A DNA stretch of 64,000 nt from Sipunculus nudus. Taxonomy: Eukaryota; Annelida; Sipuncula; Golfingiida; Sipunculidae. The notes below the pieces were generated by a model. That model saw only the letters and a list, made by a program, of their open reading frames with translations, was not told the DNA's origin and ran no database searches. The translations under genes were made by a program, and so were the position numbers. Below, one piece after another: positions 59,335 to 64,000 of this stretch; position 1 is the stretch's first letter; each line of letters starts with the position of its first letter. Location of the stretch: positions 77,784,401 through 77,848,400 of the forward strand of contig CM049315.1 in the NCBI GenBank assembly GCA_026874595.1. The letters are read 5' to 3'.

Positions 59335-61715
59335 TGTATTGTGTGACAATGGGATTTTACATGCGTCCGCTTTGTGGTGTGAAATAATGAATATGTTACT
59401 ACCGGACAATGGGTAATATGTGCCCGCTTTTTGGTGTGACAGAATGATGATGTTGCAGCCGGACAATAGAATAGTACATAGGTCCGCTTTTTGGTGTGAC
59501 ATAATGATGATGTTACCACCGGAAAATGGGATACTACATGTGTCGGCTTTTTTGGTGTGACATAATGATGATGTTACAGCCGGACAATGGAATACTACAT
59601 GTGTCCGCTTTTTTGGTGTGACATAATGATGATGTAACAACCGGACAATGGAATACTACATGTGTCCGCTTTTTTGGTGTGACATAATGATGATGTTACA
59701 ACCGGACAATGGAATACTACGTGTCCGCTTTATGGTGTGACATAATGATGATGTTGCAACCGGACAATGGGAAACTACATGTGTCCGCTTTTTCATGTGA
59801 CACAATGATGATGTTACAACCGGACAATGGGAAACAACATGTGTCCGCTTTTTGATGTGTCATAATCATGATGTTTCCACCGGACAATAGGAAAATACAT
59901 GTGTCCGCTTTTTGGTGTGACATAATGACGATGTCACAGCCGGACAATAGGATAGTTCATGTGTCCGCTTTTTGGTGTGACATAATGAATATGTAACAAC
60001 CGGATAATGGGATACTACATATGTCCGCTTTTTGGTGTTACATCATGATGCTGTTACAACCGGACAATGGAAAACTACATGTGTCCGCTTTTTGGTGGGG
60101 GTGACATATAAATATGTTTCAACCGGACAATGGGATACTACATGTGTCCGCTTTCTGGTGTGACACAATGATGATGTCACAACCGGTTCATGGAATACTA
60201 CATGTGTCCGCTTTTTGGTGTGACATAATGATGATGTTACAACCGGACAATCGAATACTACATGTGTCCGTTTTTTGGTGTGACATAATGATGATGTCAC
60301 AACCGGACAATAGGAAAAATACATGTGTCCGCTTTTTGGTGTGACATAATGATGATGTTACAACCGGACAATGGGAAACTACATGTGTCCGCTTTTTGGT
60401 GTGACATAATGATGATGTTACAACCGGACAATGGGAAACTACATGTGTCCGCTTTTTCATGTGACACAATGATGATGTTACAACCGGACAATGGGATACA
60501 ACATGTGTCCGCTTTTTGATGTGTCATAATCATGATGTTTCCACCGGACAATAGGAAAATACATGTGTGCGCTTTTTGGTGTGACATAATGACGATGTTA
60601 CAGCCGGACAATAGGATAGTTCATGTGTCCGCTTTTGGTGTGACATAATGAATATGTTACAACCCGATAATGGGATACTACATATGTCCGCTTTTTGGCG
60701 TTACATCATGATGCTGTTACAACCGGACAATGGAAAACTACATGTGTCCGCTTTTTAGTATTGGTGACATATTAATGTTTCAACCTGACAATGGGATACT
60801 ACACGTGTCCGCTTTTTGGTGTGACATAATGATGATGTTACAACCAGACAATGGGAAACTACATGTGTCCGCTTTTTGGTGTGACAAAATGAAGATCTTT
60901 CAACCAGACAATGGGATACTACATGTGTCCGCTTTTCGGTGTGACATAATGATGGTGTTACAACCGGACAATGGAATACTACATGTGTCCGCTTTTTGGT
61001 GTTACATAATGATGATGTTACAACCGGACAATTGGAAACTACATGTGTCAGCTTTTTGGTGTGACATAATGATGATGTCACAACCGGACAAAAGGAAAAC
61101 TACATGTGTCCGCTTTTTGCTGTGACATAATGATGATGTTACAACCGGACAATGGGAAACTACATGTATCCGCTTTTTGATGTGACATAATGATGATGTT
61201 ACTACCGGGCAATGGGAAACTACGTGACCACTTTTTGGTGTGACAAAATGAAGATCTTTCAACCGGACAATGAGATACTACATGTGTCCGCTTTTTGGTG
61301 TGACATAATGATGATGTTACAACCGGACAATGGGAAACTACATGTGTCCGCTTTTTGGTGTGACATAATGATTATGTTACTACCGGACAATGGGGAAACT
61401 ACGTGTCCGCTTCTTGGTGTGACAAAATGAAGATATTTCAACCGGATAACCGGAAAATACATGTGACAGCTCTTTGGTGTGACATATTGATGATGTTACA
61501 TCCGGACAATGGGAAACTACATGTGTCCGCTTTTTGGTGTAACATAATTAATATGTTACAACCGGACAATAGGATACTATATTTGTCCGCTTTGTGTAGT
61601 GATGATCAGATGTTGATACAGTCACCCGGACAATGTGATGCTACATGTGTCCGCCCTGTGGTCTGACGCACATATGATGATGCAGTCACCCGGACAATGT
61701 GATGATACACAACAC
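59335..61715. repeat. 60-bp minisatellite, about 39 copies
   Basis: The unit is ACAACCGGACAATGGGATAC, TACATGTGTCCGCTTTTTGG, TGTGACATAATGATGATGTT. Variant units repeat in the same order with a period of about 664 bp: the TTTTCATGTGACAC variant at 59,791 and 60,455, followed each time by TTTTTGATGTGTCATAATC and TTCATGTGTCC variants. This is a higher-order repeat of eleven units. Since 60 is a multiple of three, frames stay open on both strands with a 20-residue period. These are not called as genes. The last two units (61,600-61,715) grade toward the 45-bp array. Confidence 0.96.
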
Positions 61716-61719
61716 ACAT

Positions 61720-62519
61720 TGTTACATGTGTCTGTCTATTATGCGCCTGGCTTTCTGATTCGTGTTAGGCTCAAGCCCTGGACGTTGCTATGGGAACCGT
61801 ACTGGTTGAACCCTGGCTTGTAGAGGCACAGCGGTCGTTGCAGTCTAGAATTTTTGGGTCTGTTCATGCGCTATGGGCGCGTGTGTATTGTTGTGTTTTT
61901 GAATGTTCCTGAATAATGGAAGTTTCTGGGCTTCGGGTGAAAAGGCTATAAAAAGGGGCTGTGTTTTGAGCCGGGGGAGTGAAAAATACCAGCGGACACG
62001 GAAGAGTATGACTATCTCGTCATTTTTTGGGACCTTTTCGATAATTGCAGAACTTACAGATATTCTACGGACCTAATAAAGACAGTTTATATGGATCGTC
62101 TACAGTTTCCCTTTGGGATTATTACCAGAACTTTACTTTTGGATTACATTAGATTGTTTTCGAGATTAAATCGGACTATTCTCTGAGAAGATTCACATTT
62201 ATTTGTGTTAAAGGACTCTTGTTTAGCTGTGACAACGGTGGTATCCAAAAAATTAAAGCCTAGGATCCGGACACTCTGGTGATGTACATTTTATTATTGA
62301 TATACTGTGTAATTTTATTGATTTAGTGTATTGTAATGTTAGGATTGCTCTAAGAATAAATTATAATTATTTGTTGACAAAACAAAAACCACTGACTTCA
62401 TTCCCCTAGACATTTCACGCTTCCTAGTGTTGCGGAATCTGATTTTTTTTCTTTTATCTCCGAAACAAAATTTGTGCTTGTCACGATTACGTGATCTCTT
62501 GTTATTAGATTCGGTGACA
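61720..62519 (+). mobile_element. Solo LTR, 800 bp, with 4-bp target duplication
   Basis: It begins TGTTACATGTG and ends GATTCGGTGACA, flanked by ACAT on both sides (61,716-61,719 and 62,520-62,523). Promoter features are TATAAAAA at 61,947-61,954 followed by GGGGCTGTG. Polyadenylation-type AATAAA lies at 62,075-62,080 and again near 62,353. It aligns with 36,593-37,418 (reverse) and its last 240 bp with 1-245. No internal region follows, so it is a solo LTR, inserted at the junction of two minisatellites. Family: Ty3/Gypsy-like by the size of the target duplication (inference). Confidence 0.9.
61947..61954 (+). promoter_or_regulatory. TATA box of the solo LTR
   Basis: TATAAAAA, conserved in position with TATAAATA in the reverse-oriented LTR (complement of 37,172-37,179) and followed in both by GGGGCTGTG. 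Conservation in two diverged copies supports it as the LTR promoter. Confidence 0.7.
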
Positions 62520-64000
62520 ACATGCCCGCTATGGTATGACGTACTGATGCTGATTTGTGAGTCCGCTCTGGACGTGGTGTGACGTACTGATGCTGATTTG
62601 TGAGTCCGCTATGGACAGGTGGTGTGACGTACTGATACTGATTTTTGAGTCCGCTCTGGACATGGGGTGTGACGTACTAATGCTGATTTGTTAGTCCGCT
62701 CTATGGTGTTACGTACTGATGCTAATTTTTGAGTCCGCTCTGGACATGTTATGTGACGTACTAATACTGATTTGTAAGTCCGCACTGGACATGTGGTGTG
62801 ACGTACTGATGCTGATTTGTGAGTCCGCTCTGGACATGTGGTGTGACGTACTGATGCTGATTTGTGAGTCCGCTCTGGCCATGTGGTGTGACGTAATGAT
62901 GCTGATTTGTGAGTCCGCTCTGGACAGGTAGTGTGACGTACTGATGCTGATTTGTGAGTCCGCTCTGTGGTGTGACGTACTGATGCTGATTTATGAGTCT
63001 GCTCTGGACGTGGTGTGACGTACTGATGCTGATTTGTGAGTCCGCTCTGGACAGGTGGTATGACGTACTGATACTGATTTTTGAGTCCGCTCTGGACATG
63101 GGGTGTGACGTACTAATGCTGATTTGTGAGTCCGCTCTATGGTGTTACGTACTGATGCTAATTTGTGAGTCCGCTCTGGACATGTTATGTGACGTACTAA
63201 TACTGATTTGTAAGTCCGCACTGGACATGTGGTGTGACGTACTGATGCTGATTTGTGAGTCCGCTCTGGACATGTGGTGTGACGTACTGATGCTGATTTG
63301 TGAGTCCGCTCTGGCCATGTGGTGTGACGTAATGATGCTGATTTGTGAGTCCGCTCTGGACAGGTAGTGTGACGTACTGATGCTGATTTGTGAGTCCGCT
63401 CTGTGGTGTGACGTACTGATGCTGATTTATGAGTCTGCTCTGGACATGTGGTGTGACGTACTGATGCTGATTTGTGAGTCCGCTCTGGAGAGGTGGTGTG
63501 ACGTAATGTTGCTGATTTGTGAGTCCGCTCTGGACATAGCGTGAGACGTACTGATGCTGATTTGCGAGTCCGCTCTGGACGTGGTGTGACGTACTGATGC
63601 TGATTTGTGAGTCCGCTATGGACAGGTGGTGTGACGTACTGATACTGATTTTTGAGTCCGCTCTGGACATGGGGTGTGACGTACTAATGCTGATTTGTGA
63701 GTCCGCTCTATGGTGTTACGTACTGATGCTAATTTGTGAGTCCGCTCTGGACATGTTATGTGACGTACTAATACTGATTTGTAAGTCCGCACTGGACATG
63801 TGGTGTGACGTACTGATGCTGATTTGTGAGTCCGCTCTGGACATGTGGTGTGACGTACTGATGCTGATTTGTGAGTCCGCTCTGGCCATGTGGTGTGACG
63901 TAATGATGCTGATTCGTGAGTCCGCTCTGGACATGGGGTGTGACGTAATGATGCTGATTTGTGAGTCCGCTCTTTGGTGTTACGTACTGATGCTGATTTG
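62520..64000. repeat. 45-bp minisatellite, running off the window
   Basis: The unit is GGACATGTGGTGTGACGTAC, TGATGCTGATTTGTGAGTCC, GCTCT (45 bp), with shorter variants lacking GGACATGT. The block GTCCGCTCTATGGTGTTACG with its neighbours recurs near 62,694, 63,130 and 63,701, showing higher-order units of about 436 and 571 bp. The 15-codon period keeps frames open on both strands. These are not called as genes. Confidence 0.96.

Noticed and set aside
59301-61666. Many open frames of 60-131 codons on both strands with peptide repeats
   Set aside because: The 60-bp unit is a multiple of three, so stops are absent by periodicity. Both strands are equally open and the frames are broken at random by indels.
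62719-63934. Repeat-peptide frames (CDVLMLICESALDMW and MSRADSQISISTSHH)
   Set aside because: A by-product of the 45-bp tandem repeat. There is no start context, conserved frame across units or splice support.

Overview
This is animal nuclear DNA. It is AT-rich and intron-rich, with no prokaryotic gene organisation, and is dominated by microsatellites, long minisatellites and decayed transposons. The mix of repeats (dispersed GCCTCCGCC-ended MITEs, CR1-like and L1/Tx1-like LINE fragments, hAT-type elements, solo LTRs, a repeat ending CAACTTCGTTGCAAGGGG) and the protein it carries suggest a lophotrochozoan, probably a mollusc. That taxonomic call is inference and was not tested by any search.

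One gene is well supported. It is a ten-exon, plus-strand gene (11,576-28,905) that I assembled from splice sites. The ten exons join in phase into a 320-residue secreted carbonic-anhydrase-related protein of the CA10/CA11 (CARP X/XI) type. Two of the three zinc-binding histidines are replaced, so it should be catalytically dead. In vertebrates this family binds neurexins at the cell surface. A promoter-like stretch lies at about 11,305-11,370. Intron 2 (9.2 kb) and the other introns are filled with MITEs, a hAT-like element and small tandem arrays. A second, unidentified plus-strand gene may lie at about 33.2-35.0 kb. Four of its candidate exons join in phase and end in a stop, but I could not name the family.

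Layout. 1-245: 3' end of an LTR, abutting a 34-bp minisatellite (246-782). 1-11 kb: foldback element, MITEs, a GC-rich block flanked by 17-bp direct repeats, microsatellites. 11.3-28.9 kb: the CARP gene. 29-33 kb: repeats. 33.2-35.0 kb: the possible second gene. 36.6-37.4 kb: a minus-strand solo LTR with a 4-bp target duplication. 41.9-46.9 kb: a graveyard of retroelements (antisense L1/Tx1-like, sense CR1-like, an endonuclease fragment). 47.7-55.5 kb: one 7.8-kb array of a 37-bp unit with higher-order structure. 55.9-58.1 kb: a hAT-like element, a tRNA-derived SINE and a MITE inside (TA)n tracts. 59.3-64.0 kb: two related minisatellites (60-bp and 45-bp units), separated by an 800-bp solo LTR of the same family as those at 1-245 and 36.6 kb.

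I found no rRNA gene, functional tRNA gene, CRISPR array or bacterial-type feature. The long open frames in the arrays come from unit lengths divisible by three and are not called as genes.
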